DNA from: SURF-32 sp964648365
GTDB taxonomy: Bacteria > Planctomycetota > Phycisphaerae > UBA1845
Reading direction: 5' to 3'
Assembly: GCA_964648365.1 (NCBI GenBank)
Contig: CAZYLK010000024.1
Span: 1 to 47,634 of the forward strand
Length of the DNA stretch: 47,634 nt
Made by a program: the position numbers and the translations under genes. Of the stretch, positions 34,086 through 42,407 are shown in pieces (the first letter of the stretch is position 1; each line of letters opens with the position of its first letter). The notes below the pieces were generated by a model. The model was not told the DNA's origin and did no database searches. It saw only the letters and a list, made by a program, of their open reading frames with translations.

Positions 34086-35126
34086 ATGGGTAAGTCCAGC
34101 ACACCGAAGATCCTGAGCTTCAAAGAGGCCTTGAAGGACAGCGAAGACTGCAACAAGCGCCACTTGCTCCTCGGCAATGGCTTCAGCATCGCGTGCCGAT
34201 CGGACATCTTCCGATACGACAAGCTCTTCGATCAGGCGGACTTCTCTACGCTCTCTGCAACTGCGCGTCAGGCCTTTACTGATCTGGGTACAACGGACTT
34301 CGAGCGAGTGATTCGGGTCCTTCGCGATGCAGCCGTCATCTGCACGACGTACGGCGTTGGCGCCAAGGTGGCAAAACAGCTGCGAGCTGACGCCGAGGCA
34401 ATCAAAGAACTGTTGGTCCAAACCATCGCAAAGAGCCACCCTGAAAGACCCTCTGACATTACTGATGAGGAGTACGCGCACTGCCACGCCTTCCTAGAGC
34501 CTTTCGACCGCGTGTACACCCTCAATTACGACCTTCTGCTTTACTGGTCCCACATGAAGCGGGAGAAGGTCATCTCAGACGACGGGTTCCGAACCTCGCA
34601 GGACGACATCGAGACCTTCACCGAGTCTGATTACGTGGTTTGGGAGCCGGGGCAGAGCCACGGAGCCAACACATGGTTTCTTCATGGCGCGTTACACGTG
34701 TTCGATGCGCAGACGGAGGTAAGAAAATACACGTGGAACCGGACCGGCGTGAGGCTGATCGAACAGGTTCGCGATGCGCTCAGAAAGGACTACTTCCCAC
34801 TGTTCGTGGCAGAAGGCACGAGTGAGGAGAAGCTAGAGCGCATTCGGCACAGCGATTATCTCGCCAAGGCGTACAGAAGTTTCGCGGAAATCACCGGCTG
34901 CCTTTTCATCTACGGGCACTCTCTGGCTGAGAACGACGAGCACTTTTTGAAGCTGATCGAGCGTGGAAAGCTGTCTCGGGTCTTCGTTGGGCTGTACGGG
35001 AAGCCCGACTCAAACTTGAACAAGCGGATCGTTAGGCGTGCTAACGCGATGACCCTCGCGCGCTCCTCGCGACCGCTCAAGGTGGGGTTTTACGACACCG
35101 CGACGGCGAAGGTGTGGCGTGACTGA
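34086..35126 (+). CDS. DUF4917 / SIR2-like protein inside the hsd operon
   Basis: 346 residues, 12 bases after hsdS and 33 bases before hsdM. LLLGNGFSIA (GNGFS 30-34), TLNYD (145-149), FLHG (198-201) and IYGHSLAENDEHFL (275-288) reproduce the order GxGxS, NYD, HG and G-x-S-x-xD of SIR2-like NAD-binding domains. SIR2-like effectors in ThsA, DSR and Avs proteins consume NAD after phage detection. The name DUF4917 is from memory; the SIR2 relation is from the motifs. The lower GC content and the position between hsdS and hsdM suggest it was acquired with the RM system. It could be a back-up killing effector (inference). Confidence 0.78.
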   Translation: MGKSSTPKILSFKEALKDSEDCNKRHLLLGNGFSIACRSDIFRYDKLFDQADFSTLSATARQAFTDLGTTDFERVIRVLRDAAVICTTYGVGAKVAKQLRADAEAIKELLVQTIAKSHPERPSDITDEEYAHCHAFLEPFDRVYTLNYDLLLYWSHMKREKVISDDGFRTSQDDIETFTESDYVVWEPGQSHGANTWFLHGALHVFDAQTEVRKYTWNRTGVRLIEQVRDALRKDYFPLFVAEGTSEEKLERIRHSDYLAKAYRSFAEITGCLFIYGHSLAENDEHFLKLIERGKLSRVFVGLYGKPDSNLNKRIVRRANAMTLARSSRPLKVGFYDTATAKVWRD

Positions 35127-35159
35127 ACGACAGCAACGAATCAGCGGCTAATCTTTACT

Positions 35160-36785
35160 ATGACGGAACGCGACCAAAAACAACTCGGCAAAACCCTCTG
35201 GAACATCGCCGACCAGTTGCGCGGGGCGATGAACGCGGACGACTTCCGCGATTACATGCTCGCGTTCCTGTTCCTGCGTTACCTCTCGGACAACTACGAG
35301 GCCGCGGCCAGGCGCGAGTTGGGCAGGGACTACCCCGACCCAAATGCGATCAGCAACGGAGGCCGTTCGCCCCTGTCGGTCTGGTACGAGAAAAACAGGC
35401 GGGATGTGGCCGCGTTCGAAAAGCAGATGCGCCGCAAGGCGCACTACGTCATCCTCCCCGACCACCTGTGGACGAACATCGCCCACATGGCCCGCACGCA
35501 GCACGCGGAGTTGCTCAACACGCTTCAGGCGGGGTTCAAGTACATCGAAACCGAGTCGTTCGAGAGCACCTTCCAGGGCCTGTTCTCGGAGATCAACCTC
35601 GCCTCGGACAAACTCGGCAGGAAGTACGAGGAACGGAACGCCCGGCTGTGCGCGATCATTCAGAGGATCGCGGAAGGGCTGGCGGAGTTCTCGACCGATA
35701 CGGATACGCTTGGCGACGCCTACGAGTACCTGCTCGGCCAGTTCGCCGCCGGCTCAGGCAAAAAGGCGGGCGAGTTCTATACGCCGCAGCGCATTTCAGA
35801 CATCCTCTCCGCGATCGTGACGCTAGACGGCCAGGAGCCGGCCAATGGTCCCCGAAAGCGGCTGCAGAGCGTCCTCGACTTCGCCTGCGGTTCCGGCTCT
35901 CTACTGCTCAACGTGCGCCATCGAATGAAGGATGGCGGCGGCACCATCGGGAAGATATTCGGCCAGGAAAAAAACGTTACGACGTACAATCTGGCCCGCA
36001 TGAACATGCTGCTGCATGGCGTGAAGGACAGCGAGTTCGACATCTACCACGGCGATTCGCTCACCAACGACTGGGACATGCTCCGCGAGACCAACCCGGC
36101 GAAGGCGCCGAAGTTCGACGCGGTGGTCGCCAATCCGCCGTTCAGCTACCGGTGGGCTCCGACCGAGGCGCTTGGCGACGACGCGCGGTTCAAGAACTAC
36201 GGACTGGCCCCAAAGAGCGCGGCCGACTTCGCGTTCCTGCTGCACGGGTTTCATTACCTCAAAGACGACGGCGTGATGGCGATCATCCTGCCGCACGGCG
36301 TACTCTTCCGCGGCGGCGCGGAGGAGCGCATCCGCACGAAGCTGCTGCGTGACGGGCACATCGACACCGTGATCGGCCTGCCCGCGAATCTGTTCTACTC
36401 GACGGGCATTCCGGTGTGCATTCTCGTGCTCAAACGGTGCAAGAAGCCGGATGATGTCCTGTTCATCAACGCGGCCGAGCACTTCGACAAGGGCAAGCGG
36501 CAAAACGTCCTGACGGATGATCACATCGCGAAGATCATCGAGACGTACCAGAAGCGCCCGAAAAAGCCGATCGAGCGGTATGCCCGGCGGGTGGAGATGG
36601 AGGAGATCGAGGCGAACGACTACAACCTCAACATCTCCCGCTACGTCAGCACGGCCGTCGCGGAAGCGGAGATCGACCTTGGGGCGACACACGCGGAACT
36701 GGTCGAGATCGAGGCGGCGATCAAAGAGGCGAAGAGAAAGCACAACAAGTTCCTGAAAGAGCTTGGCTTATCGCCGTTGCCGTAG
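35160..36785 (+). CDS. hsdM: type I restriction enzyme M (methyltransferase) subunit
   Basis: 541 residues. An N-terminal helical domain (TLWNIADQLRGAMNADDFRDY), then an N6-adenine methyltransferase with SAM motif I LDFACGSGSLLL (239-250) and catalytic NPPF (325-328), and a C-terminal helical part ending in basic residues. Together with HsdS it methylates the target and protects host DNA. It is unusual that the methylase is the last gene of the operon, with the R subunit first. ATG 35160 is supported by family alignment at the N-terminus. Confidence 0.95.
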   Translation: MTERDQKQLGKTLWNIADQLRGAMNADDFRDYMLAFLFLRYLSDNYEAAARRELGRDYPDPNAISNGGRSPLSVWYEKNRRDVAAFEKQMRRKAHYVILPDHLWTNIAHMARTQHAELLNTLQAGFKYIETESFESTFQGLFSEINLASDKLGRKYEERNARLCAIIQRIAEGLAEFSTDTDTLGDAYEYLLGQFAAGSGKKAGEFYTPQRISDILSAIVTLDGQEPANGPRKRLQSVLDFACGSGSLLLNVRHRMKDGGGTIGKIFGQEKNVTTYNLARMNMLLHGVKDSEFDIYHGDSLTNDWDMLRETNPAKAPKFDAVVANPPFSYRWAPTEALGDDARFKNYGLAPKSAADFAFLLHGFHYLKDDGVMAIILPHGVLFRGGAEERIRTKLLRDGHIDTVIGLPANLFYSTGIPVCILVLKRCKKPDDVLFINAAEHFDKGKRQNVLTDDHIAKIIETYQKRPKKPIERYARRVEMEEIEANDYNLNISRYVSTAVAEAEIDLGATHAELVEIEAAIKEAKRKHNKFLKELGLSPLP

Positions 36786-36926
36786 GGAACTGACGCCGGT
36801 GCTCCAACGGCCGACGCGGCCCGCCTCCCCATGCCTCCCCGGCAGCCCGCCGCCTCAGACTGCCGCGGGCCTCCCCGGGGCCGCCTCGGGCTGCCGCCAG
36901 CCTCCTCGCACCCTTCCCGCACCCCC

Positions 36927-36954
36927 TTGACGCCCCCCGTCGGCTCGCTAGACT
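36927..36954 (+). promoter_or_regulatory. promoter of rplM-rpsI
   Basis: TTGACG (36927-36932), 16 bases, TAGACT (36949-36954). Transcription would start near 36962, giving a 47-base leader to the rplM start. The spacer from the hsdM stop is 223 bases, is GC-rich and repetitive (GCCTCCCCGG units), and has no obvious terminator. Confidence 0.6.
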
Positions 36955-37008
36955 GCTCGGCTCGGCTTTTTTCGATGGGCCGGTGACCTGGTTTGGTGAG
37001 GCGATGCG

Positions 37009-37452
37009 ATGCCTGTCGGGCGGATGAAGAGTTTCGGGGCCACGCGGGAGACCGTGCGGCCGGTCTGGTTTCACGTGGACGCCAGCGATCGCGTGCTGGG
37101 GCGGCTGGCCCAGCGCATTGCCGGCGTTCTGATGGGTAAGCACAAGCCGACCTACACCCCGCACGTCGACACGGGTGACTACGTCGTCGTGACCAACGCG
37201 GAGAAAATCCGCGTGACCGGGGCCAAGGCCGAGACGATGCACTACGACCGGTACAGCTATTACCCCGGCGGGTTCAAGAGCACGACGTATCGCGAGATGC
37301 TCGCCACCCATCCGGACCGTATCATTACAACCGCGGTCCGCCGGATGCTGCCCAAGAACGCGCTGGGGCGGCACATGCTGAAGAAACTGAAGGTCGTTGC
37401 CGGAGATTCGCACCCGTACCAGGCCCAGCAGCCCAAGCCGCTCGAAATCTAG
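37009..37452 (+). CDS. rplM: 50S ribosomal protein L13
   Basis: 147 residues, usual length. VWFHVDASDRVLGRLAQRIA, LMGKHKPTYTPHVDTGDYV, then YYPGGFKSTTYREML and MLPKNALGRHMLKKLKVVAG are the family signature. GGTGAGG seven bases before the ATG at 37009 supports this start over ATG 37024. L13 is an early assembly protein of the large subunit. rpsI follows 138 bases later, the usual order. Confidence 0.96.
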   Translation: MPVGRMKSFGATRETVRPVWFHVDASDRVLGRLAQRIAGVLMGKHKPTYTPHVDTGDYVVVTNAEKIRVTGAKAETMHYDRYSYYPGGFKSTTYREMLATHPDRIITTAVRRMLPKNALGRHMLKKLKVVAGDSHPYQAQQPKPLEI

Positions 37453-37590
37453 CGAGGGCCGGATGGCGGTCCGCCGCCGGCGGACCGGGGGGCGCGATGA
37501 TCGCGTCCGGTGAAATGAGTGGTTTTGATGCAGGCGGACTTAAGACCGCAGGCCGCGGGGTGATGCCGCAGCTTCTGGAGATTCGGACCC

Positions 37591-38130
37591 GTGTCTGACG
37601 AATTGAACAACGCCAACGCGACCCCTTCCGATCAGCCGGCCCCGCCCTCGGCGGATGTTCCGGCCGCCCCGGCGGCATCCGCCGCTGACGAGGAGGCGGT
37701 GGCGCCGACCTTTGACACGTCCCGATTCGCCGCGGTCGCCCGGAACGGCTACGTCTGGGGCACCGGCCGTCGCAAGGCCGCCATCGCCCGCGTTCGCATC
37801 CGCCCCGGCAGCGGCAAGTTCGAAGTCAACAAGAAGCACGTGGACCAGTTCTTCTGTGTCGAACGCGACCAGCAGGATGTCCGGGCGCCCCTCTCCGCCA
37901 CCCAGACGGCGGACAAGGTGGACGTTTTCGTCAGCGTGTCCGGCGGCGGAACCACCGGACAGGCCGGCGCCATCCTTCTCGGCCTGGCCCGAGCCCTCAA
38001 GAGCTACGACGCCAGCTATGAACCCGTGCTGCGCCAGCAGCGTCTCCTGACACGCGACAGCCGCAAGGTCGAACGCAAGAAGTACGGCCAGGCCGGCGCG
38101 CGGCGTCGCTTCCAGTTCTCCAAGCGCTGA
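37591..38130 (+). CDS. rpsI: 30S ribosomal protein S9 with N-terminal extension
   Basis: 179 residues, against about 130 usually. The core starts at GYVWGTGRRKAAIARVRI and ends GARRRFQFSKR, the basic tail that reaches the ribosomal P site; GGTTGQAGAILLGLARAL and TRDSRKVERKKYG are typical. The first 45 residues are Ala/Pro/Asp-rich (SDQPAPPSADVPAAPAAS), low-complexity and likely disordered; such extensions occur in Planctomycetota. GTG 37591 is the start. Confidence 0.95.
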   Translation: MSDELNNANATPSDQPAPPSADVPAAPAASAADEEAVAPTFDTSRFAAVARNGYVWGTGRRKAAIARVRIRPGSGKFEVNKKHVDQFFCVERDQQDVRAPLSATQTADKVDVFVSVSGGGTTGQAGAILLGLARALKSYDASYEPVLRQQRLLTRDSRKVERKKYGQAGARRRFQFSKR

Positions 38131-38141
38131 TTGCCCGTTAC

Positions 38142-38161
38142 ACACGCGGGGTGGTGCGTGT
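38142..38161 (+). terminator. hairpin after rpsI, weak terminator
   Basis: ACACGC (38142-38147), eight-base loop, GCGTGT (38156-38161), 11 bases after the rpsI stop. No T run follows, so this is a weak or rho-dependent candidate. Confidence 0.35.
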
Positions 38162-38234
38162 CGTGCGGTTGGCACGTCAGGCGGGCGCGTCCGTCGCCTC
38201 CCGCGTGCAGTGCTGCGCGCTCGCAGTTCTCGCG

Positions 38235-38340
38235 CTAACAGCCTGTTGAAGAACGGTTCCGCTCTTGTGCGGCACCGGCTTGCAACCCGTGGAATCACGC
38301 CTTGGAATGCCGTGCCACATATTCTCCAACGGACTGTTAA
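38235..38340. mobile_element. MITE-like element with imperfect terminal inverted repeats
   Basis: Left end TAACAGCCTGTTGAAGAA (38236-38253); right end read in reverse is TTAACAGTCCGTTGGAGAAT (38321-38340). Apart from a few changes (C/T, T/C, A/G) the ends match over about 18 bases. Internal parts also pair (TGTGCGGCAC against ATGTGGCACGGC reversed), so the whole 105 bases can fold as one long hairpin. It carries no gene. Further end-like copies are at 5018-5028 and 40369-40379 (TTAACAGTCTG). A miniature inverted-repeat element or a large palindromic repeat. Confidence 0.6.
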
Positions 38341-38365
38341 GATCCGCAGTTCATTTCTGTGAACG

Positions 38366-40372
38366 ATGCCCAGATCCCACCCGCTCGCGGGGGGGCGATG
38401 CGCCCGTTATGCTCTGCCGGCGGTGACGCGGAAGCAGCCCCATCCTTTCTCGGCCGGGCCAACGGAAACCGATCCGGGCGTCGCGGCGGCTGCCGTTTCC
38501 GCGGTCGCCTCCGGCTCGCGCGGCGGCGCCGCGCGCACGGCGCCGCGCGCTCCGCGTCCCGACGCGTGGTCATTGGCGGTGCAGGGCACGACCGCGCTGG
38601 CGGTGGTCGCCCTGACCATCGACCTCGGCTTCCGCGAGCTGCCGATACCGATGTGGCTGATCGTCGCGGTGCAGGTTGCGGCCGTGGTGGTGTACGTCGT
38701 GCATCGCGCCCGCGAGGTCTGGCTGGCGGCGGAGCGATGGCGGGCACTGCGTCGTCGCAGCATCGACCTGATTCCACTGCTGGCGGCCGTGCTCTACGTG
38801 GTGTTTGAACTCGAGATGTCGCAGCGCCACGTGCTGCACACCTCAACGATCTACATCGCGGCGCTGAGCGTGTTTTTCTTCCTGCGGCTGGGAATCGCGG
38901 CGGCGCAGTACAACCTCGCCTGGTCGCAGAGCCGGCTCCACCCGGCGCGGCTTCTGACCGGGAGCTTTCTCGTGCTGGTCGGGGTCGGCGGCGGCCTTCT
39001 CTCCCTGCCGGTCGCGACACATCCGCACGTCTACGAGCGCGAGGGCTGGACCATCCCGCGACACGTTCTCGACTGCTTCTTTACCGCCACGAGCGCGACG
39101 TGTGTGACCGGGCTGGCCGTGTATGACACCGGCGGCGACTTTACGCTGGTCGGCCAGATCATCATCCTGGCACTGATCCAGCTCGGCGGGCTCGGTATCA
39201 TGATTTTCGGCAGCGTGCTGGGTCTGCTCGCGCGGAAGCAGCTCTCCCTGCGGCAGAGCCTGCTGATGCAGGACGCCATCAGCTACCGGACGCTGGGTGA
39301 TCTGAAGTCGGTCGTTACGTTCATCGTCGTGGCGACGCTGCTGATCGAGGCGATCGGGGCGGTGTGCCTGTACGGGATGTGGCAGCCGGTCGAGATGAGC
39401 GAGTCGCGGCGCTGGTTCTACAGCGTGTTTCACTCGATCAGCGCGTTCTGCAACGCCGGATTCGGCCTGCACAATGACAGCCTGGTGCGCTACCGGGCCG
39501 ACTTCCGCGTTTACACCTGCATCATGCCGCTTATCGTGATCGGCGGCGTCGGCTTCCCCGTGCTCTTCGAACTGAAGAGCCATCTCAAGACGCGCGTGAT
39601 CCGGCGCGTCGTCGCGCTGGTCTCTAAGGGTCAGGCCGCGCGGCCCCCGCGACGCAGGCTGTCCCTGCACACGCGAACGGTGCTGGCGACGACGGCCGCG
39701 CTGGTTCTCGCCGGGACAGTCGGCTTTTTTCTGCTGGAGACGCGGATCGGCGCCCGCGCCGCCGGACACACCGGCGGCCTGCCCGCCGGCGCGCTCGGGG
39801 GCGATCCGCCGGCGATGCGCCTGCTGGGATGCCTGTTTCAGAGCGTGACCTGTCGCACCGCGGGCTTTAACACCGCCCCACAGGACGTACACGCGCTATC
39901 GCCAGCTTCCCACTTCTTTGCGGCGCTGCTGATGTTCATGGGAGGCTCGCCGGCGTCGACGGCCGGCGGCGTTAAGACCACCGCCGTGGCGATCCTGGTC
40001 CTCGCGACGTGGTCTACTATTCGCGGGCGGACTCGGGTGGAAGCGTTCGGCCGCACAATTCCACAGGCTCTGATCCATCGCGCCGGCGTCGTGATGGCGA
40101 TGATGTTCACGGCCTGCGGATTGACGGTCCTGGCGCTGTGCATGACCGAGACGGCGCCGCTTCAGGATATTCTGTTTGAAGCCGTCTCGGCGTGCGGCAC
40201 GGTCGGACTGTCAACCGGACTGACGCCGGAACTGTCCATCCCCGGTCGAGTCATCATCATGCTGGCCATGTTCGCGGGGCGGCTGGGTCCGTTGACCGTA
40301 ATGATCGCGGTGGCAGGGACGCGACGACAGGCGGAGTATGAGTATCCGGAAGAGGACGTGGTGATCGGTTAA
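38366..40372 (+). CDS. trkH: TrkH/KtrB-type potassium channel subunit
   Basis: 668 residues. Four selectivity-filter loops with the expected Gly: TSATCVTGLAVYDT, ISAFCNAGFGL, TCRTAGFNT and SACGTVGLSTG, each between two helices. This matches the MPM fourfold repeats of the TrkH/KtrB family, which carry K+ across the cytoplasmic membrane. About 110 residues before the first core helix include four extra hydrophobic segments and a low-complexity Arg/Ala part. The exact start is uncertain; ATG 38366 is used, GTG 38423 is possible. The next gene, 75 bases on, is the regulatory TrkA partner. Confidence 0.9.
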   Translation: MPRSHPLAGGRCARYALPAVTRKQPHPFSAGPTETDPGVAAAAVSAVASGSRGGAARTAPRAPRPDAWSLAVQGTTALAVVALTIDLGFRELPIPMWLIVAVQVAAVVVYVVHRAREVWLAAERWRALRRRSIDLIPLLAAVLYVVFELEMSQRHVLHTSTIYIAALSVFFFLRLGIAAAQYNLAWSQSRLHPARLLTGSFLVLVGVGGGLLSLPVATHPHVYEREGWTIPRHVLDCFFTATSATCVTGLAVYDTGGDFTLVGQIIILALIQLGGLGIMIFGSVLGLLARKQLSLRQSLLMQDAISYRTLGDLKSVVTFIVVATLLIEAIGAVCLYGMWQPVEMSESRRWFYSVFHSISAFCNAGFGLHNDSLVRYRADFRVYTCIMPLIVIGGVGFPVLFELKSHLKTRVIRRVVALVSKGQAARPPRRRLSLHTRTVLATTAALVLAGTVGFFLLETRIGARAAGHTGGLPAGALGGDPPAMRLLGCLFQSVTCRTAGFNTAPQDVHALSPASHFFAALLMFMGGSPASTAGGVKTTAVAILVLATWSTIRGRTRVEAFGRTIPQALIHRAGVVMAMMFTACGLTVLALCMTETAPLQDILFEAVSACGTVGLSTGLTPELSIPGRVIIMLAMFAGRLGPLTVMIAVAGTRRQAEYEYPEEDVVIG

Positions 40373-40379
40373 CAGTCTG
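40369..40379. repeat. TTAACAGTCTG, partial end copy
   Basis: Overlaps the trkH stop codon region; it matches the right end (TTAACAGTCCG) of the element at 38235-38340 in 10 of 11 bases and the palindrome at 5018 more loosely. It may be chance. Confidence 0.3.
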
Positions 40380-40447
40380 GGACCGATTGCAGACCGGCGC
40401 GACACAAGCCGTCGGTCAACAGGTGTCGCCGCAGAGGGAGGAGTATC

Positions 40448-41131
40448 ATGCCCACATTCGCCGTCATCGGACTGGGTCAATTCGGTCAGGCGCTGGCTTC
40501 GGCGCTGGCCGACGCGGACGCCGATGTGATCGCCATCGACATGGAGGCGTCGCGCGTGGAGGCGGTGCGCGAGGTGGTCACGCTGGCCGTCCGGATGGAC
40601 AGCAGCAACGAGGAATCGCTGCGCTCGCAGGGCGTTCACGAGGCGGACGTGGCCATCGTGGGCATCGGCGAGGCCTTTGAGGCCAGCGTCCTGACGGTGG
40701 CGACGCTCAAGTCGATGGGCTGCAAGCGGATCATCGCACGGGCGGAGAACGACCTGCAGCGCAAGATCATGGAGCGGATCGGCGCCGACGAGATCGTCTC
40801 GCCGGAGCGCGAGTCCGCCCATCGCTGGGCGCATCGCCTCATGCTGCCAAGGCTGGAGGCCTATATCGACCTCGGCGAGCGGCACGGCATGGTCAACGTC
40901 GTCGCGCCGCGGGCATTTCACCACAAGACGCTGGCCGAACTGGGGCTGCGCAACAACTACGACGTCAACCTGGTCGCCATCCGCCGGCGGGTGAGCGAGG
41001 GGGAGGGCGACGGCGGCGGATCGTCCATGATTCTCACCGTGCCCGCGGCGGACACGGGCGTCGAGCCGGGCGATCTGCTCATTCTGGTGGGGACGCACGA
41101 GGCGCTGGACCGGCTGCCGAAGGACGAGTGA
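40448..41131 (+). CDS. trkA: TrkA/KtrA-type potassium channel regulator
   Basis: 227 residues. An N-terminal RCK-N Rossmann domain with FAVIGLGQFGQALASAL (glycine-rich nucleotide loop), acidic DMEASRV, and an RCK-C domain (about 140-220). GGGAGGAG before the ATG at 40448 is a strong ribosome site. It binds NAD(H) or ATP/ADP and gates the TrkH partner, which lies just upstream. Confidence 0.94.
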   Translation: MPTFAVIGLGQFGQALASALADADADVIAIDMEASRVEAVREVVTLAVRMDSSNEESLRSQGVHEADVAIVGIGEAFEASVLTVATLKSMGCKRIIARAENDLQRKIMERIGADEIVSPERESAHRWAHRLMLPRLEAYIDLGERHGMVNVVAPRAFHHKTLAELGLRNNYDVNLVAIRRRVSEGEGDGGGSSMILTVPAADTGVEPGDLLILVGTHEALDRLPKDE

Positions 41132-41215
41132 CGGCGGCCGGTTTGGCCGCCGGGTACGCGACGTGCTACGATCCTGGGACGGAATCGGAACCCTGGTTTC
41201 GACTGGAGGCTGATC

Positions 41216-42400
41216 ATGAAAGCGACGTGCACGTTCCGGCTGACGGTTACGGTGTGTGTATCGGGTGTCTTTTTCGCTTCGACCTCGTGGATCCAGGCAC
41301 AGGAAGCCGGTCCCGCGGCCGCTCCGAAGCTGCCGGCGCTGGCGCCGAAGGTGGTGGAGCCGGCACTGGAGGCGGCGGGCCGCGGGCTGGAGTTCCTGGC
41401 GGCGGCTCAGCAACCGGACGGCGGCTGGCCGCTGCAGGGCAAGTCTCACCCGGCCGTGACGGCCATGATCCTGAAGGCGTTCATCGACGACGCCCGGTAC
41501 GGACCCAGGCACCCCGTCACGCAGCGCGGCCTGGACTTCATGCTCCGCAGCGTCCACAGCGACGGCGGCATCTACGTCGAGGGCGAGGGCCACAACAACT
41601 ACCACACCAGCGTCGCCCTGATGGCCCTGGCGGCGGCGAAGGATCCGAAGTACGAGGCGACGATCGAGCGGGCACAGGCCTACCTGCGCGAGTTGCAGTG
41701 GGATGACGCCGAGGGCTACGAAGACGACCACGCCTGGTACGGCGGGCAGGGCTACGGCGGCGGCAAGCGGCCGGACCTGTCCAACACACAGATGATGGTC
41801 GAGGCCCTGCACGACAGCGGCCTGTCCACCGACGACCCGGCTTACAAGAAGGCCGTCGCCTTCATCAGTCGCTGCCAGATGCTCAGCGAGACCAACGACC
41901 GGGCGTTTGCCCGCGGCAGCGGAGACGGCGGGTTCGTCTACTCGCCCAATGGCGACGGCGAGTCGAAAGCGGGTACGGAAGTGTACGACGGCGTCGAGCG
42001 GCTGCGCAGTTACGGCTCCATGACCTACGCGGGGTTCAAGAGCCTGCTTTACGCCGGCATCGATCGCAAGGACGTGCGCGTGCAGCGCGCTTATGAATGG
42101 ATCCGCCGTCACTATACGCTGGAGAGCAACCCCAACATGCCCGGCCAGCAGTCCCGGATGGGCCTTTTCTATTACTACCACGTCTTCGCCCGTGCGTTGG
42201 AAGCCTGGGGCGAGCCGGTCGTGGTGGACGCACAAGGAAAGCCCCATGCATGGCGCGACGAACTGATCGCGAAGCTGGTAGAGATTCAGCTTAAGGATGG
42301 AAGCTGGGTCAACGACGCCGATCGCTGGTACGAAGGGAACCCTTATCTCGTGACGGCCTATGCCGTATTGTCGATTCAGGCCGCCACCCGGGCACGGTAA
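41216..42400 (+). CDS. exported prenyltransferase/squalene-oxidase-repeat protein
   Basis: 394 residues. A signal peptide (FRLTVTVCVSGVFFASTSWIQAQ), cleaved after AQA or near QEAG. Then several alpha/alpha-toroid repeats with the typical DGGW/DGG motif: QQPDGGWPLQG, HSDGGIYV, SGDGGFVY and LKDGSWVN. Such proteins share the squalene-hopene cyclase fold but lack the DxDD catalytic acid, so binding or another role is more likely. GGAGG six bases before the ATG fixes the start. Exported members are common in Planctomycetota. The following gene starts seven bases after the stop. Confidence 0.8.
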   Translation: MKATCTFRLTVTVCVSGVFFASTSWIQAQEAGPAAAPKLPALAPKVVEPALEAAGRGLEFLAAAQQPDGGWPLQGKSHPAVTAMILKAFIDDARYGPRHPVTQRGLDFMLRSVHSDGGIYVEGEGHNNYHTSVALMALAAAKDPKYEATIERAQAYLRELQWDDAEGYEDDHAWYGGQGYGGGKRPDLSNTQMMVEALHDSGLSTDDPAYKKAVAFISRCQMLSETNDRAFARGSGDGGFVYSPNGDGESKAGTEVYDGVERLRSYGSMTYAGFKSLLYAGIDRKDVRVQRAYEWIRRHYTLESNPNMPGQQSRMGLFYYYHVFARALEAWGEPVVVDAQGKPHAWRDELIAKLVEIQLKDGSWVNDADRWYEGNPYLVTAYAVLSIQAATRAR

Positions 42401-42407
42401 GGACGCC

